Positions 1 to 8,810 of a stretch of DNA of 64,000 bases are shown here, piece by piece (within the stretch, counting starts at the first letter, position 1; every line of letters starts with the position of its first letter). The translations under genes were made by a program, and so were the position numbers. This DNA comes from Flavobacterium tyrosinilyticum (GTDB lineage: Bacteria > Bacteroidota > Bacteroidia > Flavobacteriales > Flavobacteriaceae). The notes under the pieces were generated by a model. That model was given only the letters and a program-made list of their open reading frames with translations. It did not search any database and was not told where the DNA came from. The DNA lies in assembly GCF_023656565.1 (NCBI RefSeq), contig NZ_JAMOKG010000002.1:1246030-1310029 (forward strand), written 5' to 3'.

Positions 1-1
1 A

Positions 2-1303
2 GACATTGAGTCAAAAAATGAAGGGAAGAAAAGTTTATCTTTTGATGATTTTACTCAAAATTGGGAAGGCATAGTCACAGTTATTGAGCCAAATGATAGA
101 TCAAAAATTGTAAGCCTAAAAACAAACTCAAATTGGTATTCTTATAGTTTGGCAATTCTTGCTTTAGTAGTTGTTTCATTTGTTTATAACAGCTATGGCA
201 TTAGCGAAATTTTATTGCTTTTAACCTCAATTGCTGGTTTTGTTTTTAGTGTTTTTATTGTCCAAGAAAAATTGGGTGTAAAAAGTGAAATAGTTTCTAA
301 ATTCTGTAATATTAGCCCAAATGCATCTTGTGATTCTGTAATTGGTTCTAATAAAGGAGAAATTAATAAGTGGGTCAACTTCTCTGATCTGCCAGTACTC
401 TTTTTTGGCGTTAATTTAATTGCAATATTATCTAATCCTTCTGGATCAAGTCTTGTAATTGGATTGTTGAGTCTTGTGTCTATACCTGTAATATTATATT
501 CTATTTATGTACAAAAATGGCAACTTAAAAAGTGGTGTTTGTTATGTTTGACAATTTCCTTTATCATAATTTTTCAAAGTGCTGTTTTTGTTTTTATGAG
601 AGAGTCATTTGTTTATAATTCATCTAGTCTTTTTTCTTATTTGTTTTCGATAATACTGATAGGAGCTATTTGGTTAAGTATAAAGTCTGTTTTAACAGGT
701 AAAATGAAAGCAGAAAAAGAAGTAAGTAAACTGAAAAAATTTAAAAGAAATTACAAGATTTTAAATTTCTTGACTAAAGAAATCCCCGTTTTGGCTGGTT
801 TAAATAAATTACACAGTCTGAAGTTTGGCAATATTGATGCTGATGTTGAGCTTTTAATTATAATAAGTCCTGGCTGCGGGCATTGTCATAAAGCTTTTGC
901 TGATTCCTTAGAATTAATAACCAAATATCCTGAAAAAGTGTCTTTGAATGTTTTGTTCAATGTTAATCCAGAAAATAATGATAATCCATATAGAATTGTG
1001 GTAGAGCGATTATTGGAAATTAACTATACAAAGGAACATTTAGTTTTAGAAGCAATTTCAGATTGGCACATAAAAAAGATGGGATTGGATAAATGGCTTG
1101 AGAAATGGAATGTGGGGCCTATTGGTATGAAAGTAAATCAGCAAATAGAATTGCAATACAATTGGTGTTTTGAGAATCAGTTTAATTATACGCCTGTGAA
1201 AATTGTAAACAATCAAATGTTTCCTAGTGAATATGAATTAAATGATTTAAGATACTTTTTAAGTGATTTATCAGAAGAAAAAAGTTTGAGAAAAGTGGTT
1301 TGA
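2..1303 (+). CDS. C39 peptidase / VKOR / thioredoxin fusion, 5' truncated by window
   Basis: The reading frame is open from base 2, so the N-terminus lies outside the window; 433 residues are visible. The first ~35 residues resemble the end of a C39 cysteine-peptidase domain (motif NWEGIVTVIEP). A polytopic vitamin-K-epoxide-reductase (VKOR) domain follows: loop cysteines at fragment residues 102 and 110, the segment FSDLPVLFFG, and a membrane-embedded CLLC active site (179-182). After a lysine-rich linker comes a thioredoxin-like domain with CGHC (292-295). VKOR-Trx fusions make disulfides outside the cytoplasm and C39 domains cut GG leaders. The six-cysteine GG peptide 105 bases downstream is the obvious substrate, which is inference. 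A TTG at 149 is an internal codon, not the start. Confidence 0.85.
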   Translation, partial: DIESKNEGKKSLSFDDFTQNWEGIVTVIEPNDRSKIVSLKTNSNWYSYSLAILALVVVSFVYNSYGISEILLLLTSIAGFVFSVFIVQEKLGVKSEIVSKFCNISPNASCDSVIGSNKGEINKWVNFSDLPVLFFGVNLIAILSNPSGSSLVIGLLSLVSIPVILYSIYVQKWQLKKWCLLCLTISFIIIFQSAVFVFMRESFVYNSSSLFSYLFSIILIGAIWLSIKSVLTGKMKAEKEVSKLKKFKRNYKILNFLTKEIPVLAGLNKLHSLKFGNIDADVELLIIISPGCGHCHKAFADSLELITKYPEKVSLNVLFNVNPENNDNPYRIVVERLLEINYTKEHLVLEAISDWHIKKMGLDKWLEKWNVGPIGMKVNQQIELQYNWCFENQFNYTPVKIVNNQMFPSEYELNDLRYFLSDLSEEKSLRKVV

Positions 1304-1327
1304 TAATAGTATAAAAATATATAAAAA

Positions 1328-1343
1328 ATTCTTGCGCAAGAAT
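1328..1343. promoter_or_regulatory. 16-bp perfect palindrome upstream of the GG-leader peptide
   Basis: ATTCTTGCGCAAGAAT is a perfect palindrome between the VKOR fusion gene and the peptide gene, 65 bases before the peptide ATG. No T-run follows it, so it is not a normal intrinsic terminator. It could be an operator or an RNA stem controlling the peptide. Function not shown. Confidence 0.4.
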
Positions 1344-1407
1344 AGACATAAACTTCAAGTGTCTTTAAACCGATTGAGGTATTAACTAATATTAAAAACT
1401 ATATGCT

Positions 1408-1590
1408 ATGTTAAAAAACATTTTAAAGTTAGACGGTGTTGCTGAGCTAACTAAAACTGAAAAAAGAAGTGTAAAAGGAGGTTTAGCTTGTGTTGGTGGA
1501 GTATGTCCAAAACCAGGTAACTATTGTTGCTTTTTTGAAAGCGGTGAAGGTCTTTGCAGACTTAATGGTACAAGCTGTCCAGGAGAATAA
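1408..1590 (+). CDS. Six-cysteine double-glycine leader peptide (putative RiPP/bacteriocin-like)
   Basis: A 60-residue peptide. Residues 1-25 form a double-glycine leader (MLKNILKLDG..., ending KGG at 23-25), of the type cut by C39 peptidases and common in Bacteroidota natural-product precursors. The 35-residue core starts LACVGGVC and has six cysteines at 28, 33, 40, 41, 50 and 57, enough for three disulfides, in a Gly/Pro-rich context. The neighbour upstream joins a C39 remnant to VKOR and thioredoxin domains, which fits leader cleavage plus disulfide formation during export. An intrinsic terminator lies about 90 bases downstream. The family was not recognised by name; antimicrobial or signalling activity is inference. 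Confidence 0.75.
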   Translation: MLKNILKLDGVAELTKTEKRSVKGGLACVGGVCPKPGNYCCFFESGEGLCRLNGTSCPGE

Positions 1591-1680
1591 ATTCAAATTC
1601 TTGTTATATTTCAGATTAGGTGCTTTAACATAATGTAATATAACTATTGAAAAAAGAATTTCTAACATCAGAATATCAGA

Positions 1681-1708
1681 AGAGACTGTTTAGGCAGTCT
1701 CTTTTTTT
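1681..1708 (+). terminator. Intrinsic terminator after the GG-leader peptide
   Basis: Perfect 8-bp stem AGAGACTG/CAGTCTCT with loop TTTAGG, followed by seven T. It ends the peptide transcript. Confidence 0.85.
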
Positions 1709-1843
1709 GTTTTAAAAAGTTTTGGCATAGTACTGAAAAAAGAAAATATCTTGACTTAAAAATATATTTTTGCCAGAAATAAATATACATTAGCTTAAAA
1801 AAACACATTACAAACTACAATCATTCTTCACTGAAATACTTTA

Positions 1844-2986
1844 ATGAAAAAATACGCATTAGCACTTTGTTTTATATTATTATCGGTTTGCATTTTTGCT
1901 CAGGAAAACCAAGTTCCAGCCATAAAAATATATTTGGAAGATGCAGAAAATGGTGAAAATGTGAAGGATGCAAAAGTTACTCTTGAGGGTTTTGGGCTTC
2001 CAGATATTACTGCAGAATATAATAAGAAAGATAAAAGTTATTATTTTAATGAAATTCCATTAGGGTATAATACCATCATGACTTATCATGAAAAATACAA
2101 CGAAAAAGGTTTTCAGAATGTAGCAGGATTACCAAACGAATTGAAATTCAAGCTCTTCAATCCAATCAAGGTATCTTATGGATTTGAGTTTTTCTGGTTT
2201 CACTATTTTCCACAGAAAAGTTATGTAGAAGATCCTTATAAAGTGAGTGTTTCATTGAATAATAATGAAATGAATTATAATTCTTTGAGAGCATATATCA
2301 GCACAAAAATTGCAGCGTTAAACCTTGAAATGGAGTTAGTAAATCCTTTTTGGGAAGAGAGTAAGATAGTGGAGTATAGCTTAACTTTTCCAAACCAAAA
2401 AGAAGCTTATCCTTTGCTTAGTTTAAAGGATGGCAATGTCATATATCATGAATATGTTTTTCCGTTAAAAGGAGGCGTAAGTTCTATTTTTACAGAGCGA
2501 GAATATTCTAATACACCCAAGGATATTTGTTTTATTGTGCGTAAAAAAGATGGTTCAAAATTTAAACGATTTAATGATCCTTTAATTAAAAAGTTAAAAG
2601 AAGAAAATTTTAATGTTTCTGCGATTGTTTTAAATAAAGTAACAGGATACGACAACGCACACACAAAATTACAAAAGAGAGATAGGTTAAGTAAAAAGTT
2701 TAACTTAAAACACGATGTAGATTCATCAAAGGTTTTCTTTTATAGTTTATATAACCAAAAGCCTCTAAGGTTGTTTTTTTGGAAACGCAGATCACGAGTT
2801 AACATCATAGAACCAGGTCAGTTTCCTCAACTTCCTTTGTTTTTTCTTATATCAAACGATAATTTAGATATCCCAGAATACAGACCGAATACAGAAAAAG
2901 TTGATTTTCAGAAAATTCCCATTCAAGATAAAGCATTAGGTCTTGGTATATTAGATCAATATGAGTATTATCTCAATGCAAAATAA
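1844..2986 (+). CDS. Secreted hypothetical protein
   Basis: 380 residues with a clear signal peptide (MKKYALALCFILLSVCIFAQ, cleavage after A-Q). Residues ~26-105 look like a small beta-sandwich of the carboxypeptidase-regulatory type (VKDAKVTLEGF, then a ligand-like YNTIMTYHEKY stretch). The rest is mixed alpha/beta with many aromatics and lysines and no catalytic motif I recognise. It stands alone between the peptide terminator and the aldehyde dehydrogenase. It is probably periplasmic or surface-exposed; function unknown. Confidence 0.75.
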   Translation: MKKYALALCFILLSVCIFAQENQVPAIKIYLEDAENGENVKDAKVTLEGFGLPDITAEYNKKDKSYYFNEIPLGYNTIMTYHEKYNEKGFQNVAGLPNELKFKLFNPIKVSYGFEFFWFHYFPQKSYVEDPYKVSVSLNNNEMNYNSLRAYISTKIAALNLEMELVNPFWEESKIVEYSLTFPNQKEAYPLLSLKDGNVIYHEYVFPLKGGVSSIFTEREYSNTPKDICFIVRKKDGSKFKRFNDPLIKKLKEENFNVSAIVLNKVTGYDNAHTKLQKRDRLSKKFNLKHDVDSSKVFFYSLYNQKPLRLFFWKRRSRVNIIEPGQFPQLPLFFLISNDNLDIPEYRPNTEKVDFQKIPIQDKALGLGILDQYEYYLNAK

Positions 2987-3160
2987 CGCTTTGAAAATTA
3001 TTGTAAGTGTTTATTCTATTCAAAACATGATTTTTTTAGTAATTTAATTTTGTAGATAAAAGACTTTCATCAAAAAAAACAGCCTTTGCACAATTTAAAA
3101 ACTAAAAATAAATTGTACCTTTTATATCGTTTTTAAATAAATACGATAAAAAATAATGTT

Positions 3161-4519
3161 ATGATAAAATCTATAAATCCTTATAATCAAGAGATTGTCT
3201 ATGAAGTTGCTGAATTTGATAGTAAAGAAGTAGAAAATGCAATTGATAAAGCGGATGCTCAATACGCGATTTGGAAAGAAATTCCCTTTTCTGAGCGTTC
3301 CGTTTTAATGAAAGCTACTGGTCAAGAGCTAAGGAAAAATGCACGCGAATATGCCGAAATTATTACCCAAGAAATGGGAAAACCGATTACTCAGGCTTTG
3401 GCTGAGGTAGAAAAATGCGCTGCTTTATGTGATTATTATGCTGAGAACGCGTCTAAGATGCTTGCCGATAAAATAATAGAAACAGAAGCTCATAAGAGTT
3501 ATGTAAGCTACGAACCAATAGGAATTGTTTTGGCCATTATGCCATGGAATTATCCTTTCTGGCAAGTGATGCGTTTTGCGGTTCCAGCATTAATGGCCGG
3601 AAATGTTGCCGTTTTAAAACACGCCAGCAATGTGATGAAAAGCGCCATGAGCATTGAAAAAATATTTGATAGAGCAGGCTTTCCTGCAGGCTGTTTTACT
3701 AATTTGCCTATTGGAAGTAAAATGGTAGAAGAGATCATTAAAAATCCTAAAATTAAAGCAGTTACACTAACAGGAAGCGAAGCAGCAGGAAGAGCCGTAG
3801 CTGCGGTTGCTGGAAATGAAATTAAGAAAACAGTTCTAGAGTTAGGAGGCAGTAATGCTTTGGTGGTTTTTGCAGATTGCAACTTGCAGAAAACGGTTAA
3901 AACTTGTGTGCAAGCGCGTTTTCAAAATGCGGGGCAAAGCTGTATCGCTGGTAAACGTCTTTTAGTAGAATCGTCTATTGCAGAAGAGTTTACAAAAGCT
4001 TTTATAGAAGAGGTTGGCAAGCTTCGTTCGGGCGATCCTTTGAGTGAAGAAACAACAATAGGAACAATGGCAAGAGTGGATCTTGCTGAAGAATTGGAAA
4101 AACAGCTTCAAGATGCATTGGATAAAGGCGGAGAAGTTTTACTGGGGGGCAAAAGAAATAAAGCTTATTTTGAACCGACTGTTATTGGAAACGTGACAAC
4201 AGATATGTCGATTTTTAAAGAAGAAGTTTTTGGTCCATTAATTGGAATCACGACTTTTAAGGATGAAAAAGAAGCTATTGCACTTTCTAACAATAGCCCA
4301 TTTGGACTTGGCGTTACCATTTTTACAGAAGATTTCGAAAAAGCATTCCGATTAGTGCCAAAATTTAATGAAGGAGCAGTATTTGTAAACGAACTGGTAA
4401 AAAGCGATCAGAGGCTTCCCTTTGGCGGAACTAAAAACTCCGGATATGGCCGTGAACTTTCGCAAGATGGCATTCAGGAATTTGTAAACAAGAAAACGGT
4501 TTACATTAATAAATATTAA
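3161..4519 (+). CDS. NAD(P)-dependent aldehyde dehydrogenase, succinate-semialdehyde dehydrogenase type
   Basis: A 452-residue cytosolic enzyme of the aldehyde dehydrogenase superfamily. Visible signatures are the cofactor segment MPWNYPFWQV, LTGSEAAGR, the catalytic Glu region LELGGSNALVVF (Glu227) and the catalytic Cys region NAGQSCIAGKR (Cys261), then EEVFGPLIGI and FGGTKNSGYGRE near the C-terminus. Length and motifs fit the short Sad/GabD-like group that oxidises succinate semialdehyde to succinate, but substrate cannot be fixed from sequence. It is monocistronic and ends at a strong hairpin shared with the convergent lipoprotein gene. A possible -7 box TAATTTTG lies at 3045-3052. Confidence 0.85.
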   Translation: MIKSINPYNQEIVYEVAEFDSKEVENAIDKADAQYAIWKEIPFSERSVLMKATGQELRKNAREYAEIITQEMGKPITQALAEVEKCAALCDYYAENASKMLADKIIETEAHKSYVSYEPIGIVLAIMPWNYPFWQVMRFAVPALMAGNVAVLKHASNVMKSAMSIEKIFDRAGFPAGCFTNLPIGSKMVEEIIKNPKIKAVTLTGSEAAGRAVAAVAGNEIKKTVLELGGSNALVVFADCNLQKTVKTCVQARFQNAGQSCIAGKRLLVESSIAEEFTKAFIEEVGKLRSGDPLSEETTIGTMARVDLAEELEKQLQDALDKGGEVLLGGKRNKAYFEPTVIGNVTTDMSIFKEEVFGPLIGITTFKDEKEAIALSNNSPFGLGVTIFTEDFEKAFRLVPKFNEGAVFVNELVKSDQRLPFGGTKNSGYGRELSQDGIQEFVNKKTVYINKY

Positions 4520-4532
4520 TAGAATTAAAAAA

Positions 4533-4563
4533 GGTGTTTGAAACTTTCAAACACCTTTTTTAA
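4533..4563. terminator. Bidirectional intrinsic terminator
   Basis: Inverted repeat GGTGTTTG.../...CAAACACC with A-run before and T-run after. It serves both the + strand aldehyde dehydrogenase and the - strand lipoprotein gene. Confidence 0.85.
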
Positions 4564-4579
4564 TTTTGGAAATCCTATT

Positions 4580-5149
4580 TTACGGATTAATTATGTCTGA
4601 GTCCGGAAGGTTAAAAGATCCGTCTGTGACTTCTACTGCTACTCCTGATTCTAGATTTCGAACCTTCCCAGAAAAGGTGCCTTTAATTCCGTTTTTACTA
4701 ATAGATTCAATTTTTACTATAAAAACGTCATCGGCAGCTCGAGTACTATACAAAATAGTTCCGTTTGCGGTTTGAACAGCATATCGGGCCACCATTTCTA
4801 ATTCTGCTGGAGTAGAATAAGTGCCTGCGGTGATATTGCCTCCAATTTTCCAAATTTCAAAATCTAATGATGGAGGAAGTTGCTCACCAGCAGTTTTAGG
4901 ATAAGGCGCTTCAGATCCCCCGAGTATAATATACTCAAATCGATTATCGTTGCCAGAGGCCTGAAAGTTGGCATTATAAAAGTTTATTTTACGACCATCT
5001 AGAGTGGCTTTAAAATAATAGTCAGATTCATTGTTATTTGATTCACTATCACTGCTTGAACAAGCCGAGAAAAGCACGGTTAAAATGGAAACATAAAAAA
5101 GCTGTTTTACAAAACGAGCTGTTTTATTTTTTAAAGAAAATGATTTCAT
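4580..5149 (-). CDS. Putative lipoprotein of unknown function
   Basis: 189 residues from the ATG at 5149 (MKSFSLKNK). The reading frame extends 11 codons further upstream to 5182, but that extension would bury the signal peptide. The lipobox VLFSAC is followed by a Ser/Asn/Glu-rich tether, then a beta-rich domain (YYFKATLDGRKINFYNANFQ...). The domain resembles small Bacteroidota lipoproteins with a single beta-sandwich (DUF6252-like), but the family call is uncertain. It is expected to be membrane-anchored. Monocistronic. Confidence 0.75.
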   Translation of the reverse strand: MKSFSLKNKTARFVKQLFYVSILTVLFSACSSSDSESNNNESDYYFKATLDGRKINFYNANFQASGNDNRFEYIILGGSEAPYPKTAGEQLPPSLDFEIWKIGGNITAGTYSTPAELEMVARYAVQTANGTILYSTRAADDVFIVKIESISKNGIKGTFSGKVRNLESGVAVEVTDGSFNLPDSDIINP

Positions 5150-5350
5150 TACTTTAAAACCATCAACATTAGTATCTATCATTCTATATTTTTTTTTAGT
5201 TCATAACAAATTTACCAATGCAAGATGCAGTAAACAATACCTGATTTCATGGTTATTTGCTATTAAAGAGCAGTAGCTTTTCTTTAAGAAAAGAGCGCAG
5301 CATCAAATAAAATTAAATGCATAAAAAGGTAAGAAGCAACTGCTATTGCC

Positions 5351-5358
5351 TATTTTTG
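5351..5358 (+). promoter_or_regulatory. Candidate -7 box of the DUF1826-like gene
   Basis: TATTTTTG matches the Bacteroidota TAnnTTTG element and sits 24 bases before the ATG at 5383. No clear -33 TTTG is seen at the right distance. Confidence 0.4.
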
Positions 5359-5382
5359 CAATCGATTTAAAATATCCAAACT

Positions 5383-6081
5383 ATGAATAAAACATTTTCT
5401 TCCAACAGTCAAATTGGCGTGGTCTCTACTTTTTCTGACCTTGTGCATACCGATTTTAAGGAAGAAATGAATGCATTATGTTGGTATAGAAATCTGGATG
5501 GCGATTTTAAAGAGATTGTGAATCAATTAAGTTTAAAAGAGAATATAACAGAAGTTTCTCCAGAAGATTTAATCGCGCTCCAATTATCTGAAAAAGGAAA
5601 TATAGCCAGAGAAATAATCTTAAATGATTTGCAATTATTAACTGAATTTGGCGCTTCGCCCTCTCTTAATTTACTGAAGTGTTACGAGCGCGATGATGAA
5701 TTTGATTTTATATCTACAGATGTATATTCGTTTCACGTTGATCGTTCGCCCATTGCAACCGATACATTTTTGTGCACTTACCACGGAGCGGCAAGTGATA
5801 TTATTCCTAACTCGCAGGCAGAACAGAAGATTTTAATTCCAGAAATTCGAGCAAAATTAAAAGAACTGCATGATGGAGTAGAGGAAGATTTCGAAGATTT
5901 TTTAAAAGAGAATTTCTTTGATTTGCACTATCAGTTGCATGAAGACGCAGAACCTATCAATTTACAACAAATGCATCTTTGGCGTTTGGCTGTCGATCAT
6001 CCAAAACAACAAGTGAAGCCTTGTATTCATAGGGCTCCAAAAGAAAATGATGGAGAATATCGGTTGTTGTTGATTTGCTAG
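5383..6081 (+). CDS. DUF1826-like protein
   Basis: 232 residues, soluble, no signal peptide. The segments FHVDRSPIATDTFLCTYHGAAS and CIHRAPKENDGEYRLLLIC resemble the conserved His-containing core of DUF1826 proteins: an HxD-like pair, a CTY/GP stretch, then an HRxP motif and a terminal RLLL strand. This arrangement looks like a cupin/dioxygenase-type metal fold, though no activity is established. The family assignment is from memory of the motif pattern and is moderate. It is followed 57 bases later by the amino-acid permease frame, possibly co-transcribed. Confidence 0.6.
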   Translation: MNKTFSSNSQIGVVSTFSDLVHTDFKEEMNALCWYRNLDGDFKEIVNQLSLKENITEVSPEDLIALQLSEKGNIAREIILNDLQLLTEFGASPSLNLLKCYERDDEFDFISTDVYSFHVDRSPIATDTFLCTYHGAASDIIPNSQAEQKILIPEIRAKLKELHDGVEEDFEDFLKENFFDLHYQLHEDAEPINLQQMHLWRLAVDHPKQQVKPCIHRAPKENDGEYRLLLIC

Positions 6082-6218
6082 TTCAACGGCTAAAAAAATG
6101 AATATTTATATTTAATTATAAGAGAAGTCACAAAACGATGCTTTGTGTGATTGCTTTTTTAACTTATCTTCGCTTTTTATACATTCTGAATACATTTAAA
6201 TACCTTAAAACAAAATCT

Positions 6219-7643
6219 GTGAAAAACAATCATGATGCTGTAGAAGAGAATCAGCTTAAACGTGGACTAACTAACCGACACATTCAGTTAATTGCCTTAG
6301 GCGGATCTATAGGAACAGGTCTTTTCCTTGGCATTGGTCCAGCGGCCGTATTAGCAGGCCCATCTGTTATTTTGGGATATGCTATTGCTGGAATTATCGC
6401 TTTCTTTATTATGAGACAACTGGGCGAAATGGTGGTCGAAGAACCCGTATCAGGAAGCTTTAGTTATTTTGCCTATAAATATTGCGGTTCTTTTGCCGGT
6501 TTTGCATCAGGTTGGAATTATTGGATTTTGTATATTTTAGTGAGCATGGCAGAGCTTACAGCCATTGGAGTTTATGTGCAGTTTTGGTGGCCCGAAATTC
6601 CGCTTTGGGCATCCAGTTTGTTTTTCTTTCTGGTTATTAACGCCTTAAATTTTGCCTCGGTAAAGGTGTACGGAGAAACTGAATTTTGGTTTTCAATTAT
6701 AAAAGTGGTAGCCATTATTGCCATGATTCTTTTTGGTACTTATCTGCTAATAAGCGGAACAGGAGGAGAGCACGCTACGATTCATAATCTATATAACGAC
6801 GGAGGCTTTTTTCCAAAAGGGATTTTTGAAAAAACTGGAAATGGCGGTTTTCAAGGTTTATTGTCAGCTATGGCTTTGATTATGTTCTCTTTTGGTGGTT
6901 TGGAACTTATCGGAATTACCGCTGCTGAAGCAGAAAATCCAGAGAAAAACATTCCAAAAGCTACCAATCAGGTTATTTATAGAATCCTAATATTTTACGT
7001 TGGAGCATTGGTCATTTTATTTGCTTTGTCGCCTTGGAGACAAATTACGACTGACAGTAGTCCTTTTGTAATGGTTTTTCAGAACTTAAACGGAATGGAA
7101 TTTGAACTTTTTGGCAACAAAATATTTTTTACAAGTCTTATCGCCAATGTGCTTAATTTAATTGTATTAACTGCCGCTTTATCTGTTTACAACAGCAGTG
7201 TTTACAGTAACTCGCGAATGTTATTTGGTTTGGCAGATCAGAATAGTGCTCCTAAATTTTTAAAGAAGTTAAACAAACAATCGGTTCCAGTTAATGCCAT
7301 TTTAGTTTCTTCGTGTTTTGCCGCGATCTGTATTTTAATAAACAAAGTAATTCCAGAAGAGGCTTTTAGTATTTTAATGTCTTTAGTAGTGTCTTGCTTA
7401 GTAATTAACTGGGTTATGATTTCGTATACGCATCTGCAATTTAGACGTGCCAAAGACAAAGAAAACACCAAAACCAAGTTTGCTTCTATATTTTATCCAA
7501 TAAGCAATTACATCTGTTTCGCGTTTTTATTGGGTATTTTAGCCATTATGTGGATGACGAATATGGAAATATCTGTAGAATTAATTCCGATTTGGCTGGG
7601 GATTCTTTTTGTCTTTTATAAAGTTTTTAAAACGAAAGAATAG
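6219..7643 (+). CDS. Amino-acid permease (APC superfamily)
   Basis: About 474 residues if started at the GTG at 6219 (KNNHDAVEENQLKRGLTNRHIQ). The frame is open from an ATG at 6138, but those 27 extra residues form an unusual hydrophobic lead not expected before the conserved QLKRGLTNRHIQLIALGGSIGTGLFLG entry segment. Twelve membrane segments are predicted. The GxIGTGLFLG motif and the segment GGLELIGITAAEAENPEKNIPKA are hallmarks of the D-serine/D-alanine/glycine and aromatic amino-acid permease group of proton symporters. The last 15 codons (7599-7643) recur almost unchanged at 10241-10285, see the relic there. Confidence 0.85.
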   Translation: MKNNHDAVEENQLKRGLTNRHIQLIALGGSIGTGLFLGIGPAAVLAGPSVILGYAIAGIIAFFIMRQLGEMVVEEPVSGSFSYFAYKYCGSFAGFASGWNYWILYILVSMAELTAIGVYVQFWWPEIPLWASSLFFFLVINALNFASVKVYGETEFWFSIIKVVAIIAMILFGTYLLISGTGGEHATIHNLYNDGGFFPKGIFEKTGNGGFQGLLSAMALIMFSFGGLELIGITAAEAENPEKNIPKATNQVIYRILIFYVGALVILFALSPWRQITTDSSPFVMVFQNLNGMEFELFGNKIFFTSLIANVLNLIVLTAALSVYNSSVYSNSRMLFGLADQNSAPKFLKKLNKQSVPVNAILVSSCFAAICILINKVIPEEAFSILMSLVVSCLVINWVMISYTHLQFRRAKDKENTKTKFASIFYPISNYICFAFLLGILAIMWMTNMEISVELIPIWLGILFVFYKVFKTKE

Positions 7644-7763
7644 GCATCATTTAGTATAGTATCATCATTAAGGCATTGATTATTGACGTAGGGTTGATTT
7701 TCGATGCCTTTTATATGGAGAAAATGGAACAAAACAGAATGGACTGAAAAATTTAAGATGTAG

Positions 7764-7871
7764 TATTATGTTATAAAAGATGGAAAAATCAGCAAAAATC
7801 CACATTATGTAGAACCTTTAGAATTTATTTCTAATCTTTCGAATTATCGATCTGATAAGCTTAAGTCTTAA
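7764..7871 (+). pseudogene. Gene-tail relic (35 codons)
   Basis: An open stretch of 35 codons without a start, YYVIKDGKISKNPHYVEPLE..., ending in TAA and preceded directly by a stop. It reads like the C-terminus of a lost protein. Parent family not recognised. It is one of three tail relics in this accessory segment. May be chance. Confidence 0.35.
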
Positions 7872-7933
7872 GTAATTATTTTTAGATCCATCACTTGAAT
7901 ATGCGCAACGATAACACGTAAATTTGAACTGCT

Positions 7934-8212
7934 TTAAAAGTCTTGCCTTCCGATGATGGTAATAATCTCTATCCGATTATCTCCATTAATTTGGTAATAA
8001 ATAGTGTCAACACCACATACACAATAGCGATATCCTATTTTAATGTGGTCAGCAGATGGAAATAAAAAAGGATTTTCCTCTATTTTTTCAAAACAATCAT
8101 AAAACATATTGAAATAGCTGTCAGCTTGATTAATGCCAAACTTACCAACACCATAATAATAAATTCTTTTTAAATCTTCTTTGGCTTCGCTACTTAAATA
8201 ATAGCTATACAT
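7934..8212 (-). CDS. parE: ParE/RelE-superfamily toxin
   Basis: 92 residues with the ParE pattern: N-terminal YYLSSEAKEDLKRIYYYG, a central helix (ADSYFNMFYDCFEKIEENPFLFP) and the strand-rich end YRYCVCGVDTIYYQI...IEIITIIGRQDF. ParE toxins usually poison DNA gyrase. Its start overlaps the antitoxin stop by 8 bases, the usual antitoxin-first order. Complete by length. Confidence 0.85.
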   Translation of the reverse strand: MYSYYLSSEAKEDLKRIYYYGVGKFGINQADSYFNMFYDCFEKIEENPFLFPSADHIKIGYRYCVCGVDTIYYQINGDNRIEIITIIGRQDF

Positions 8213-8450
8213 CAGGCAGACCTTTTTTAAATTCGGCTAACATTTCTTCTCTAGTTTGTTTTTTTGCAAAACCGCTTTTTTCTCCCTTATCTATTTTAGC
8301 TCTTACAAACTCATAATATTCTTCTTGCGAACGAGCTTGCTTAATCAAATAGTTGATAGCTTCGCTTTTACTGCTAAATTCTTCTGTATTAACTTGATTT
8401 TTCAACCACTCGTCATTAGGAGTAGTTAATGATATACTTTGTCGTGTCAT
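8205..8450 (-). CDS. parD: ParD-like antitoxin
   Basis: 81 residues. The N-terminus MTRQSISLTTPNDEWLKNQV followed by SKSEAINYLIKQAR is the ribbon-helix-helix DNA-binding domain of ParD/CopG antitoxins. The acidic/lysine-rich C-terminal half is the toxin-neutralising tail. It is the first gene of the operon with the toxin, and a 20-bp palindrome lies 20 bases upstream, as expected for autorepression. Confidence 0.87.
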   Translation of the reverse strand: MTRQSISLTTPNDEWLKNQVNTEEFSSKSEAINYLIKQARSQEEYYEFVRAKIDKGEKSGFAKKQTREEMLAEFKKGLPDV

Positions 8451-8469
8451 AATAATACAAGTTTTTTTA

Positions 8470-8489
8470 TTGGTGTAAATTTACACCAA
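8470..8489. promoter_or_regulatory. ParD operator palindrome
   Basis: TTGGTGTAAATTTACACCAA is a perfect 20-bp palindrome starting 20 bases upstream of the antitoxin ATG (8450, - strand). Ribbon-helix-helix antitoxins bind such symmetric sites to repress their own operon; binding here is inferred. Confidence 0.7.
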
Positions 8490-8526
8490 AAATTTTGAAA
8501 TGAAAATATTTATGAATTATTAAAGT

Positions 8527-8552
8527 TTGTAAAAGTTTGCCTACTTTTACAA
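8527..8552. repeat. Short hairpin repeat, copy 1
   Basis: TTGTAAAAG / CTTTTACAA arms around an 8-base loop. A related hairpin lies at 10041-10067 with the same layout, arms TTATAAAAG / CTTTTTACAA. The two copies lie on either side of the DUF4377/META gene. Confidence 0.5.
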
Positions 8553-8810
8553 TAGAGTGGCATTTTCAAGCTTAAAAAAGCTAAAAATTCTGCTAAAACA
8601 TCCTTAAATGTAATAGAAAGAAAAACTTTTGCTTAAGTAAAAAAGTAAACTGATTATCAATATCTAGCAGTTTGATTGTTAAAGAAAAAGCCGAATTTAG
8701 GGCTGATAAAAAAAAGTTAAAAGCATTCTTTATTTTAGAATGGCACAATTCATGCCTGCAAAAAAAACATAAATAATATGAATGCTTAATGGGTATTCTA
8801 AAAAATTAAA

